Origin: Streptomyces albicerus
Lineage (GTDB): Bacteria; Actinomycetota; Actinomycetes; Streptomycetales; Streptomycetaceae
Direction: 5' to 3'
Assembly (NCBI RefSeq): GCF_008905045.1
Contig: NZ_VWMY01000028.1
Location: 37,676-101,675 of the forward strand
Length of the DNA: 64,000 nucleotides
A program made the translations under genes and the position numbers. Positions 16,803-24,008 of the stretch are shown here, piece by piece (position 1 is the first letter of the stretch; every line of letters begins with the position of its first letter). Under the pieces are notes generated by a model. It did no database searches. It saw only the letters and a list, made by a program, of their open reading frames with translations, and had not been told where the DNA came from.

Positions 16803-18461
16803 ATGACTACGTTTCCCGCAGGCGAGCAGACCCACCAGGCTGTGCTTCCTCAGCAGCCTGCTCTGGAATCCGTGGGAGCAGACACCCCTGGGAGCAGGGA
16901 CGAAACGGCTTACGGACACCCCGCCACCGCGCGGGGCACCGGCAGGGAACATGGGCGAGGGGAGACCGACGGGCACGGCACCAGAGCCCGTCGACGTCAC
17001 GCCGAAACCAGCGCCTCGGCGATGGAGACGGCAGAGAACGGGAGCGGTGACGTTCCCACACACGACCACGCGTACGCGGGTGGCATCGGCGCGAGCAGGG
17101 TCTTCGTCCTCTCCAAGGACGGCCAACCGCTCATGCCCTGCCACCCTGCCCGCGCACGCGAACTCCTAGGCAAAGGGCGGGCCGTGGTCGCCCGGCAGGT
17201 CCCCTTCACCATCCGACTCAAAGACCGCACACTCGCCGAATCAGAGGTCGACGGCGTGCGGTTACGCATCGACCCCGGCTCGAAGGGCACAGGTCTCGCC
17301 CTCACCGACGAGAAGAAGGAGGCCGACGAGCACGGTGCCACGGTCACCGTCAGACGCGGCCTGATCGCAGTGGAACTCCAGCACCGTGGCGATCAGATCC
17401 GCATGTGCATGCAACAGCGGGCCGGGTACCGGCACAGGCGACGATCGGCCAACTGCCGTTACCGAGCACCCCGTTCGGACAACCGCGCTCGCCCTGAAGG
17501 CTGGCTGCCTCCTTCGCTACGCCATCGCGTCGACACCACCGTCTCCCTGGCCAGGCGCATGTGCCGGTACGCGCCCATCACCGAGATCCACATAGAACGC
17601 GTCGCCTTCGACACCCACGCCATGACCGCAGGCAGCCCCCTTGCCGGAACCGAGTACCAACAGGGCACGCTCGCCGGAACCGAAGCCCGCGCCTACCTCC
17701 ACGCCAAATGGAACCGCGCCTGCGCCTACTGCGACGCCGCCGGCGTACCGCTGAACATCGACCATCTCCGGCCTCGAAGTCGTGGGGGCTCCGACCGCGT
17801 TTCGAACCTTGTCCTCGCCTGCGTCCCTTGCAACCAGGCCAAAGGCAGCACGCCGGTCGACGTCTTCCTGGCCCACCGACCCGACCGTCTCGCGGAGATC
17901 CTGCAACAGGTCAAGACACCGCTCCACGACGCCGCCGCCATGAATGCGACCCACTGGCGGCTCACAGAGGCGTTGGAAAGCCTCGGGAGACCGATCCTCG
18001 CCTGGTCAGGCGGCCGTACCAAGTGGAACCGCACGGCCATGGGGCTCGACAAGACCCACACCGTGGACGCCCTGTGCGTCGGAGGCCTGGATCACGAAGA
18101 CGGCGACGCAATCGTCCGGTTGCCGGAGCAGGTCCTCATCGCCAAGGCCACCGGGCGTGGCTCGTACGCCCGCACCACTCCGGACCGGTTCGGATTCCCT
18201 CGCCTCCGCCGCGCCCGGGCGAAGCAGCACTTCGGATACGTCACCGGAGATCTCGTACGTGCCACGATACCCACCGGGAAATGGGCAGGCACATGGACGG
18301 GACGTATCTCCGTACGAGCCAGGGGGCAGCACAGCCTCGCGACGCCGAGAGGCCGGATCAACGTCTCCCACTGGAACCTGCGGCTCGTGCAGCGGGGCGA
18401 CGGATACGGATACGCCACCAGGCGAGAGCTCGTACAGTCGCCATCTCGAAAAACCGGTTGA
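16803..18461 (+). CDS. iscB: IscB RNA-guided endonuclease (Cas9-ancestor family)
   Basis: Motif order is that of IscB: PLMP domain (VFVLSKDGQPLMPCHPARAR), RuvC-I with catalytic Asp (LRIDPGSKGTG), Arg-rich bridge helix (QRAGYRHRRRSANCRYRAPR), RuvC-II Glu (EIHIERVAFD), an HNH domain with CAYC, NIDHLRPRSRGG and CVPCNQAKG, and RuvC-III (THTVDALCVG). All catalytic residues are intact. ATG 16803 has AGGGAGG 8 nt upstream, giving 552 residues; ATG 17022 gives a normal 479-residue IscB but has no ribosome site, and the first 73 codons coincide with the RNA hairpins. A TTA codon at 17262-17264, three codons before the RuvC-I Asp, implies bldA control. Third-position GC is lower than in neighbours, suggesting transfer. 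No TnpA is adjacent. Confidence 0.93.
   Translation: MTTFPAGEQTHQAVLPQQPALESVGADTPGSRDETAYGHPATARGTGREHGRGETDGHGTRARRRHAETSASAMETAENGSGDVPTHDHAYAGGIGASRVFVLSKDGQPLMPCHPARARELLGKGRAVVARQVPFTIRLKDRTLAESEVDGVRLRIDPGSKGTGLALTDEKKEADEHGATVTVRRGLIAVELQHRGDQIRMCMQQRAGYRHRRRSANCRYRAPRSDNRARPEGWLPPSLRHRVDTTVSLARRMCRYAPITEIHIERVAFDTHAMTAGSPLAGTEYQQGTLAGTEARAYLHAKWNRACAYCDAAGVPLNIDHLRPRSRGGSDRVSNLVLACVPCNQAKGSTPVDVFLAHRPDRLAEILQQVKTPLHDAAAMNATHWRLTEALESLGRPILAWSGGRTKWNRTAMGLDKTHTVDALCVGGLDHEDGDAIVRLPEQVLIAKATGRGSYARTTPDRFGFPRLRRARAKQHFGYVTGDLVRATIPTGKWAGTWTGRISVRARGQHSLATPRGRINVSHWNLRLVQRGDGYGYATRRELVQSPSRKTG
16860..17021 (+). ncRNA. Candidate omega RNA (IscB guide-RNA scaffold)
   Basis: Four perfect hairpins follow one another on the iscB coding strand: CCCTG/CAGGG (16886-16899, tetraloop GGAG), CCCCGC/GCGGGG (16919-16936), GACGGGC/GCCCGTC (16968-16992) and CGCCGA/TCGGCG (17000-17021). 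The last ends one base before an in-frame ATG at 17022. IscB proteins use an RNA encoded immediately upstream of their gene, and size and position agree. The overlying codons have low G/C in third position (about two thirds), as expected for non-coding DNA. The ends are not determined. Confidence 0.6.
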
Positions 18462-18486
18462 GCGGTGACCGATCGGTTCCTAGGGT
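18458..18486 (+). promoter_or_regulatory. Predicted promoter of the small RNA, overlapping the iscB stop
   Basis: TTGAGC (18458-18463), a 17-bp spacer and TAGGGT (18481-18486, fitting TANNNT). The -35 hexamer contains the iscB stop codon TGA (18459-18461). The expected start of transcription is near 18493. Confidence 0.55.
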
Positions 18487-18518
18487 GTGGCCTACGCCGA
18501 AAGGAGGTGATCGGGTAC

Positions 18519-18557
18519 ATGTATGAAACCCGGACAAGCGAGGTGGCTGCGGGCTAG
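18519..18557 (+). CDS. 12-codon peptide in the small RNA
   Basis: ATG at 18519 to TAG at 18555-18557 encodes MYETRTSEVAAG. A 13-nt perfect match to the anti-Shine-Dalgarno region (AAAGGAGGTGATC, 18500-18512) stands 6 nt before the ATG, stronger than any other ribosome site in the window. Such strength argues for real translation or for ribosome capture rather than chance. Confidence 0.5.
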   Translation: MYETRTSEVAAG

Positions 18558-18638
18558 CGGCCCGTCACCACATCCAGTGCGGTGCCGGACCAGCGTGTGA
18601 GACGAGCGCGCAGCCGGCCCAATCTCAAGCAGTCACCC

Positions 18639-18703
18639 GACCCGCGAGCTCGCCGGTACGTCCGGCCGGCTCCCTCCTCGGAGGGGACCAGAGCTCGCGG
18701 GTC
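18639..18703 (+). terminator. Branched terminator of the small RNA
   Basis: The outer stem is 13 bp, GACCCGCGAGCTC (18639-18651) with GAGCTCGCGGGTC (18691-18703). Inside it are two small hairpins, GCCGG/CCGGC (18652-18666) and CCCTC/GAGGG (18672-18685), forming a three-way junction. It may also serve as terminator for the converging citrate synthase transcript. Confidence 0.7.
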
Positions 18704-18781
18704 GTCTGCGTTCGCGGGGGTTTCGCGGTTCTCTGTGGGGTCCTCTTCAGGGTGCGGTCAGCGGGCTTGTTGCCCTTGCCC

Positions 18782-19882
18782 TCAGTGGGCGATGTCCTCG
18801 TAGCCCTCGATCTCGCGCGGGTTGCGGGTGCCCGGGCCCACATAGCGTGCGGACGGGCGTACGAGACGGGCCGTGCGCTTCTGTTCCAGGATGTGGGCGG
18901 ACCAGCCTGCCGTACGGGCGCAGGTGAACATCGAGGTGAACATGTGGGCCGGGACCTCGGCGAAGTCGAGGACGATGGCGGCCCAGAACTCGACGTTGGT
19001 CGCCAGGACGCGGTCCGGGCGGCGGGCGTGGAGTTCGGCGAGGGCGGCCTTCTCGAGGGCTTCGGCGATCTCGAAGCGGGGGGCGCCGAGTTCGCGGGCG
19101 GTGCGGCGGAGGACTCGCGCGCGGGGGTCCTCGGCGCGGTAGACGCGGTGGCCGAAGCCCATGAGGCGCTCGCCCTTGTCGAGGGCCTGCCTGACGTAGG
19201 CGTCGGCGTCGCCCGTGCGCTCGATCTCCTCGATCATGCCGAGGACGCGGGAGGGGGCGCCGCCGTGGAGAGGTCCTGACATGGCGCCGACGGCTCCGGA
19301 GAGTGCTGCCGCCACGTCCGCGCCCGTGGACGCGATGACGCGGGCCGTGAACGTGGACGCGTTCATGCCGTGTTCCGCGGCGCTGGTCCAGTACGCGTCG
19401 ACCGCCGCGACGTGCTTGGGGTCGGGCTCGCCGCGCCAGCGGATCATGAAGCGTTCGACGACGGACTGGGCCTTGTCGATCTCGCGCTGCGGGACCATCG
19501 GCAGGCCCTGGCCGCGGGCGGACTGGGCGACGTACGAGAGGGCCATGACGGCGGCGCGGGCGAGGTCCTCGCGGGCCTGCTGCTCGTCGATGTCGAGGAG
19601 GGGTCGCAGGCCCCACACCGGCGCCAGCATGGCGAGCGCGGACTGGACGTCCACGCGGATGTCGCCGGAGTGGACGGGGATCGGGAACGGCTCGGCGGGC
19701 GGCAGGCCGGGGTTGAAGGCTCCGTCGACGAGCAGTCCCCAGACGTTGCCGAAGGAGACGTGACCGACCAGATCCTCGATGTCGACGCCCCGGTACCGCA
19801 GGGCGCCGCCCTCCTTGTCCGGTTCGGCGATCTCCGTCTCGAAAGCGACGACTCCCTCGAGTCCGGGTACGAAGTCGGACAT
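18782..19882 (-). CDS. Citrate synthase (second, short form)
   Basis: Condenses oxaloacetate and acetyl-CoA (or propionyl-CoA in methylcitrate-type relatives) to enter the TCA cycle. The 366 residues carry the family motifs: AAEHGMNAST with the first catalytic His, GPLHGGAPSRV with the second, and MGFGHRVYRAEDPRA; the active-site Asp is expected in LATNVEFWAAIVLDF. Start ATG 19882 is used because GAGGAG stands 7 nt upstream; an ATG at 19897 overlaps that site. It is not the main citA of Streptomyces judging by context; a role in methylcitrate or secondary metabolism is possible. Divergent from pdxH. Confidence 0.92.
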   Translation of the reverse strand: MSDFVPGLEGVVAFETEIAEPDKEGGALRYRGVDIEDLVGHVSFGNVWGLLVDGAFNPGLPPAEPFPIPVHSGDIRVDVQSALAMLAPVWGLRPLLDIDEQQAREDLARAAVMALSYVAQSARGQGLPMVPQREIDKAQSVVERFMIRWRGEPDPKHVAAVDAYWTSAAEHGMNASTFTARVIASTGADVAAALSGAVGAMSGPLHGGAPSRVLGMIEEIERTGDADAYVRQALDKGERLMGFGHRVYRAEDPRARVLRRTARELGAPRFEIAEALEKAALAELHARRPDRVLATNVEFWAAIVLDFAEVPAHMFTSMFTCARTAGWSAHILEQKRTARLVRPSARYVGPGTRNPREIEGYEDIAH

Positions 19883-20273
19883 CAGGCGGCTCCTCATGAT
19901 GTGTGCGACAGACGGTTTGTGAGCGTTGTGACAGTTCTGGGAGTTCTGAGGGTGCTGAGGGTGGTGGGGGTTTCAGGAGTTACGGGAAGTGTCGGAGGTG
20001 CTGGTGATGCTGGAGGTGCGGGGTTTTTCGTGACCGGTGTTTGTGAGGGTGGTGGTGGTCGTCCGGCTCCGCGGTCGCCTCGTGGACTCGCGGTCCGTAC
20101 GTCCGTGCGTCATCCCGGTGATGCCCCGTGCGGTCGGCGGTCACCCAACCAATTCGGCACGAGGACGATATCCCGTGGTGCCACCTTTGGGGAGAGTACG
20201 CGGCACTCAGTGCCACGCAGTGATGAAGGCCACGCTCTCCGGGTGCCCGTGCGGAATGCGGCAAGATGACCGC
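19883..20273. promoter_or_regulatory. Divergent intergenic region with a G/T-rich leader
   Basis: 391 bp without a gene. Bases 19925-20065 are strikingly rich in G and T on the plus strand with repeated GAGGGTG, GGAGGTGCTGG and TGGTGGTGG units, and so C/A-rich in the 5' leader of the citrate synthase mRNA. The remainder is ordinary sequence leading to the pdxH start. No operator recognised. Confidence 0.45.
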
Positions 20274-20939
20274 GTGACCGACCGTGACCCCGTCCTCGAC
20301 CCCGCGTTGATGCGCAAGCACTACCGGGCCGAGGGACTCGACGAGACCGAGCTGGCCGACCATCCGATGGAGCAGTTCGCGCGCTGGTTCGCCCAGGCCG
20401 CGACGGAGGGCTTGGTGTTCGAGCCCAACGCCATGGTCGTCTCCACTGCCGACGCGGAGGGACGGCCCAGCTCCCGCACGGTGCTCCTGAAGCAGTACGA
20501 CGAGCAGGGTTTCGTGTTCTTCACCAACTACGAGTCCCGCAAGGCGCGCGACCTGGGCGAGAACCCGTACGTCTCGCTGCTCTTCCCGTGGCATTCGATG
20601 GCCCGGCAGGTCGTGGTCACCGGCACCGCGCGGCGTACGGGGCGCGACGAGACGGCCGCCTACTTCCGCACGCGTCCGCACGGCTCCCAGCTCGGTGCCT
20701 GGGCGAGCGCCCAGTCGGCGGTGATCTTCTCCCGTGCCGAGCTGGATGCCGCGTACGCCGAGCTGGCCGCCCGTTATCCCGAGGGCGAGCAGGTCCCGGT
20801 GCCGCCGAACTGGGGCGGTTTCCGTATCGCCCCCCAGGCGGTCGAGTTCTGGCAGGGCAGGGAGAACCGGTTGCACGACCGCTTGCGGTATGTCGCGCAG
20901 GAGGACGGGTCGTGGCGGGTGGAGCGGCTGAGTCCGTGA
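20274..20939 (+). CDS. pdxH: Pyridoxamine 5'-phosphate oxidase
   Basis: FMN-dependent enzyme that oxidises pyridoxamine or pyridoxine 5'-phosphate to PLP in the cytoplasm. The 221 residues show the family's FMN and substrate motifs: GRPSSRTVLLKQYDEQGFVFF, TNYESRKARDLGENP, RQVVVTGTARR, and the C-terminal EFWQGRENRLHDRLRY. The frame is open to 20037, but the family N-terminus (TDRDPVLDPALMRKHYRAEG) starts at GTG 20274. No ribosome site precedes it; CAAGAT sits 6 nt upstream, so the mRNA may be leaderless. Confidence 0.96.
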   Translation: MTDRDPVLDPALMRKHYRAEGLDETELADHPMEQFARWFAQAATEGLVFEPNAMVVSTADAEGRPSSRTVLLKQYDEQGFVFFTNYESRKARDLGENPYVSLLFPWHSMARQVVVTGTARRTGRDETAAYFRTRPHGSQLGAWASAQSAVIFSRAELDAAYAELAARYPEGEQVPVPPNWGGFRIAPQAVEFWQGRENRLHDRLRYVAQEDGSWRVERLSP

Positions 20940-21000
20940 GGCCGAGCCGAGTGCGGCTGCGCCGCGTGCTGCAGGGCTGAGCCCCGACCAGACTCCGTCC

Positions 21001-21612
21001 TCAGCCCAGCACGTCGTCCAGGATCTGCGCCCACTGGGCGACCACCCGTTCCCGGCGTGCCGCGTCGTCCGTGAGGAGGTTGGCCAGCCCAAGACCCCTG
21101 GCCATGTCGAGGAGGCCCTGGACGGATTCGCGGACGCCGGGGCGGGGCTCGTCGGCGTTCAGCAGTTCCACGGCTATGTGGTGGGTCTCGCGGCCGACCC
21201 GGGCCTCCAACTCCGTCACGCGGGACCGCAGTTGGTCTTCGTTGGAGGCGGCGACCCAGAGGTGGAGGGCGGCGCGGAACAGGGGGCCCGTGTAGAGGTC
21301 GACCAGGGCGGCCACGACGGCGCGGCGGTCCGCGGCGCCTTCCGGGAACAGGGCGCGCAGGGCGGTGGAGCGTTCCTCGGCGACGTACTCCACGGCTGCC
21401 GTGAAGAGGTCCTCGCGGGTCGGGAAGTGGTGCTGGGCGGCGCCCCGGGAGACGCCGGCGCGTTCGGCGACGACGGAGACCGTGGAGCCCGCCCAGCCGT
21501 GTTCGGCGAGGCAGGCGACGGCGGCTTCGAGGAGGCGCTGCCGGGTGGCCCGGCTGCGGTCCTGTTTGGGCACGCGCTCGACGAGCGGCGTCGTACCGTT
21601 CACCACACCCAT
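21001..21612 (-). CDS. TetR-family regulator closing the acyl-CoA operon
   Basis: 203 residues. The N-terminal helix-turn-helix (RQRLLEAAVACLAEHGWAGST, then SVVAERAGVSRGAAQHHFPTR) is canonical; the C-terminal ligand domain is divergent, as usual. Its start at 21612 overlaps the hydratase stop (21600) by 13 bp, so it is co-transcribed with the catabolic genes and probably autoregulates the whole operon, with an acyl-CoA as the likely inducer. A palindromic site at the operon head (31290-31303) is the best operator candidate. Confidence 0.9.
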   Translation of the reverse strand: MGVVNGTTPLVERVPKQDRSRATRQRLLEAAVACLAEHGWAGSTVSVVAERAGVSRGAAQHHFPTREDLFTAAVEYVAEERSTALRALFPEGAADRRAVVAALVDLYTGPLFRAALHLWVAASNEDQLRSRVTELEARVGRETHHIAVELLNADEPRPGVRESVQGLLDMARGLGLANLLTDDAARRERVVAQWAQILDDVLG

Positions 21613-22370
21613 GGGGGATCCCGTCGTTCGAGGAAGGCCGTCATCCCCTCGCGGGCCTGCGCGGAGGAGAACAGCCGGGCCGAGAGCGCGGTCAGGTCGG
21701 CCGCGTCCCGGTCGAAGGTGTCCAGCACCTTAGCCGTGAGCAGCCGTTTCGTCTCGGCCAGCCCTTGCGGGGAGGCTCGGCGCAGCCCGTCGAGCACGGG
21801 CGCGAGCACCTCGTCGGCGTCGTCGCCTGCCGCCGTGACGAGGCCGATCCGGGCGGCCTCGGCGGCGTCGAAGCGCTCTCCGGTGAGGTAGTAGCGGGCC
21901 ACGGCGCGCGGGTCGAGGCGGGGCAGCAGAGGCAGCGAGATCACGGCGGGCGCGACCCCGATGCGTACTTCCGTGAAGGCGAAGGTGGCCTCCTTGGAGG
22001 CGGCCGCGATGTCGCAGGCGCCGAGCAGTCCGAGGCCGCCCGCGCGCGCGTGGCCGGTGACGCGGGCGACGACCGGTTTGGGCAGTTCGACGATCTGGCG
22101 CAGGAGGGCGACCAGTACGTCGGGGGGATGGGGGTCCCCCCGCTCGAGCGCAGCCGAGAGTGGGGGAGGGTCGCGGAGGTCCGCGCCCGCGCTGAAGGTG
22201 TTGCCGGTGTGGGTGAGGACGACGGCGCGTACGTCACCGTCCTTGCCGCACTCCGTGAGCGCGTCCGCGAGTTCCCCGACCAGCTGGGCGGAGAGGGCGT
22301 TGCGCCGTTCGGGCGCGTCGAGCGCGAGGGTGGTGATGCCGCGCTCGTGCGACCGCCGCACCGTGGTCAT
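21600..22370 (-). CDS. Enoyl-CoA hydratase/isomerase family protein
   Basis: 256 residues of the crotonase fold, hydrating a 2-enoyl-CoA. The oxyanion-hole segments are NTFSAGADL and HARAGGLGLLGACDIA; the second usual catalytic Glu region reads FTEVRIGVAP. In this operon the substrate is probably the carboxylated glutaconyl-type intermediate, as for AtuE/LiuC, but that is inferred. A Streptomyces palindromic repeat sits in frame after GADL and supplies about 14 residues (PPPLSAALERGDPH), lengthening the surface loop. Start ATG 22370 overlaps the ligase stop by 4 bp. Confidence 0.9.
   Translation of the reverse strand: MTTVRRSHERGITTLALDAPERRNALSAQLVGELADALTECGKDGDVRAVVLTHTGNTFSAGADLRDPPPLSAALERGDPHPPDVLVALLRQIVELPKPVVARVTGHARAGGLGLLGACDIAAASKEATFAFTEVRIGVAPAVISLPLLPRLDPRAVARYYLTGERFDAAEAARIGLVTAAGDDADEVLAPVLDGLRRASPQGLAETKRLLTAKVLDTFDRDAADLTALSARLFSSAQAREGMTAFLERRDPPWVW
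22128..22168. repeat. REP-like palindromic element inside the enoyl-CoA hydratase gene
   Basis: The block begins ATGGGGGTCCCCCCGCTCGA and ends AGCCGAGAGTGGGGGAG, with CCCCCGCTC able to pair with GAGAGTGGGGG. I recognise this as a dispersed repetitive palindrome of Streptomyces that is normally intergenic. Here it lies within the open reading frame without breaking it. Confidence 0.65.
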
Positions 22371-23935
22371 GCGCGCTCCCTCAGTTCCCGCCGCAGGATC
22401 TTCCCGGAGGCTGCCCTGGGCACGCCGTCGATGAAGACGACACGCCGGATCTTCTTGTACGGGGCGACGCGCGCGGCGACGTACTCCATCACCTCACCTT
22501 CGGTGAGGTCTTCCGCGGTCGGCTGGCGTACCACGTACGCGTGGGGCCGTTCGTTGTTGTCGGTGTCGTAGACGCCGATGACGGCGGCGTCGGCGATGCC
22601 GGGGTGCGTCAGCAGGAGGGCTTCGAGTTCGGCGGGGGCCACTTGGAAGCCCTTGTACTTGATGAGTTCCTTGACGCGGTCGACGACGTACAGCCAGCCC
22701 CCCTCGTCGGCGTAGCCGACGTCTCCGGTGTGCAGCCAGCCGTCGGCGTCGATCATCGCGGCGGTGGCTTCGGGGCGTCCCAGGTAGCCCTTCATGACCT
22801 GGGGGCCGCGGATGACGATCTCGCCGCGTTCGCCGACGCCGACGTCCTTGTGGGGGTCGTCCAGGGAGATGATGCGCATCTCCGTGCCGCCGATGAGTTT
22901 TCCGACGCTTCCGGGAGGCGGGTTCTCGGCGTCCAGGGGGACGACGTGGGTGCCGGGCGAGAGTTCCGTCATGCCGTACGCCTGGCCGACGGGCGGCAGG
23001 CCCAGCCTGCGCGAACAGGCCGCCGCCAGTTCGGCGTCCAGGGGTGCCGCCGCGCTGATGATGTACTTCAGGGACGACAGGTCGTAGCCGTCGACGGCCG
23101 GGTGCTTGGCGAGGGCGAGGACGATCGGCGGAGCCACGTACAGGCCGGTGATGCGGTGTTTCTCGATGGCCCCGAGGAACGTGTCGAGGTCGAAGCGCGG
23201 CAGTACGACGACCGTGGCGCCCTGCCTGAGGGGCGCGTTCATGAGAGCGGTCAGCCCGTAGATGTGGAAGAACGGGAGGACTGCGAGGATGCGGTCGCCG
23301 GGGCCCATCGGCATGCAGGGCGCGAGCTGCGACAGGTTGGTGGCGATGGACCGGTGGGTGAGCATCACGCCTTTGGGGACGCCGGTCGTGCCGGAGGAGT
23401 ACGGGAGGGCCGCCACGTCCTCCACAGGGTCGATGTCGACCTGCGGCTCGGGAGCCGTGGAACCGAGCATGTCGAGCAGCGAGCGGTGTCCGGACGCCTG
23501 GTCGCAGACGAAGATCTCCTTTACGCCGCCCGCGAGTTCGGCCGCCGTACGGGCGGTTTCCAGGAGCGGCGACACCGTGATGATCCACGCGGCGGCGCAG
23601 TCCCGCAGTTGCTTGGCGAATTCTTCGGGCGTGGCGAGCGGATGCACGGTCGTGACCGACGCCCCCGCGCGCGTGGCGGCGAAAAACGCCGCCGGATAGG
23701 CGACGGTGTTGGGGCTGTGCAGCGCCAGTACGTCGCCCTTGCGGACACCGAGGTCGGCCAGCGCGGCGGCGATCCGTCGGTGGAACGTGTCGAGTTGGGC
23801 GTACGTGACGGTCATCCCGTCCACACCGTCGATGAGAGCGGGTGTGTCGCCCCGGGCGGCGGCCCGGCCCAGCACCGCGTCGTGGATGGGCTCTTCGACG
23901 GCGGAAACGTCTTCGTACTCGCTGTGGAACACCAT
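22367..23935 (-). CDS. Cinnamate/4-coumarate-CoA ligase (acyl-adenylate-forming)
   Basis: 522 residues of the ANL superfamily; activates a carboxylic acid through an acyl-AMP to the CoA thioester. Motifs: LPYSSGTTGVPKGVMLTH (P-loop), YGMTELSPGTHV, GWLHTGDVGYADEGG, and the C-terminal catalytic Lys in PRAASGKILRREL. Length, order and context agree with the S. coelicolor cinnamate:CoA ligase that has been characterised in vitro, so cinnamate-type acids are plausible substrates, though the operon suggests a catabolic rather than phenylpropanoid role. Start ATG 23935; overlaps the hydratase gene by 4 bp. Confidence 0.92.
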   Translation of the reverse strand: MVFHSEYEDVSAVEEPIHDAVLGRAAARGDTPALIDGVDGMTVTYAQLDTFHRRIAAALADLGVRKGDVLALHSPNTVAYPAAFFAATRAGASVTTVHPLATPEEFAKQLRDCAAAWIITVSPLLETARTAAELAGGVKEIFVCDQASGHRSLLDMLGSTAPEPQVDIDPVEDVAALPYSSGTTGVPKGVMLTHRSIATNLSQLAPCMPMGPGDRILAVLPFFHIYGLTALMNAPLRQGATVVVLPRFDLDTFLGAIEKHRITGLYVAPPIVLALAKHPAVDGYDLSSLKYIISAAAPLDAELAAACSRRLGLPPVGQAYGMTELSPGTHVVPLDAENPPPGSVGKLIGGTEMRIISLDDPHKDVGVGERGEIVIRGPQVMKGYLGRPEATAAMIDADGWLHTGDVGYADEGGWLYVVDRVKELIKYKGFQVAPAELEALLLTHPGIADAAVIGVYDTDNNERPHAYVVRQPTAEDLTEGEVMEYVAARVAPYKKIRRVVFIDGVPRAASGKILRRELRERA

Positions 23936-24008
23936 GGCGGGCCCTTTCCAGGAGTCGGACGGGCGGCTCTACCGGAGCTGAACCGGAAGCCGGTACGGGA
24001 GATAGTGC

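Larger units (their letters stand above)
18493..18715 (+). ncRNA. Structured small RNA between iscB and citrate synthase
   Basis: The stretch begins after a good promoter, carries the sequence AAAGGAGGTGATC (exact complement of the 3' end of 16S rRNA), a 12-codon frame, and ends in a large branched hairpin (18639-18703). I recall near-identical blocks in other Streptomyces upstream of or beside a citrate synthase gene, possibly the RNA called scr4389 in S. coelicolor, but cannot verify this. It is convergent with the citrate synthase gene. Confidence 0.6.

Noticed and set aside
16591..16806. Plus-strand frame of 71 codons whose stop overlaps ATG 16803
   Set aside because: Product is Arg/Ser-rich with no domain and no ribosome site at its start; the overlap alone is weak evidence.
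20151..20164. AATTCGGCACGAGG, identical to a common EcoRI cDNA adaptor
   Set aside because: The surrounding sequence is continuous Streptomyces-like DNA with no vector or junction; a 14-base match can occur by chance. Worth only a read-level check of the assembly.
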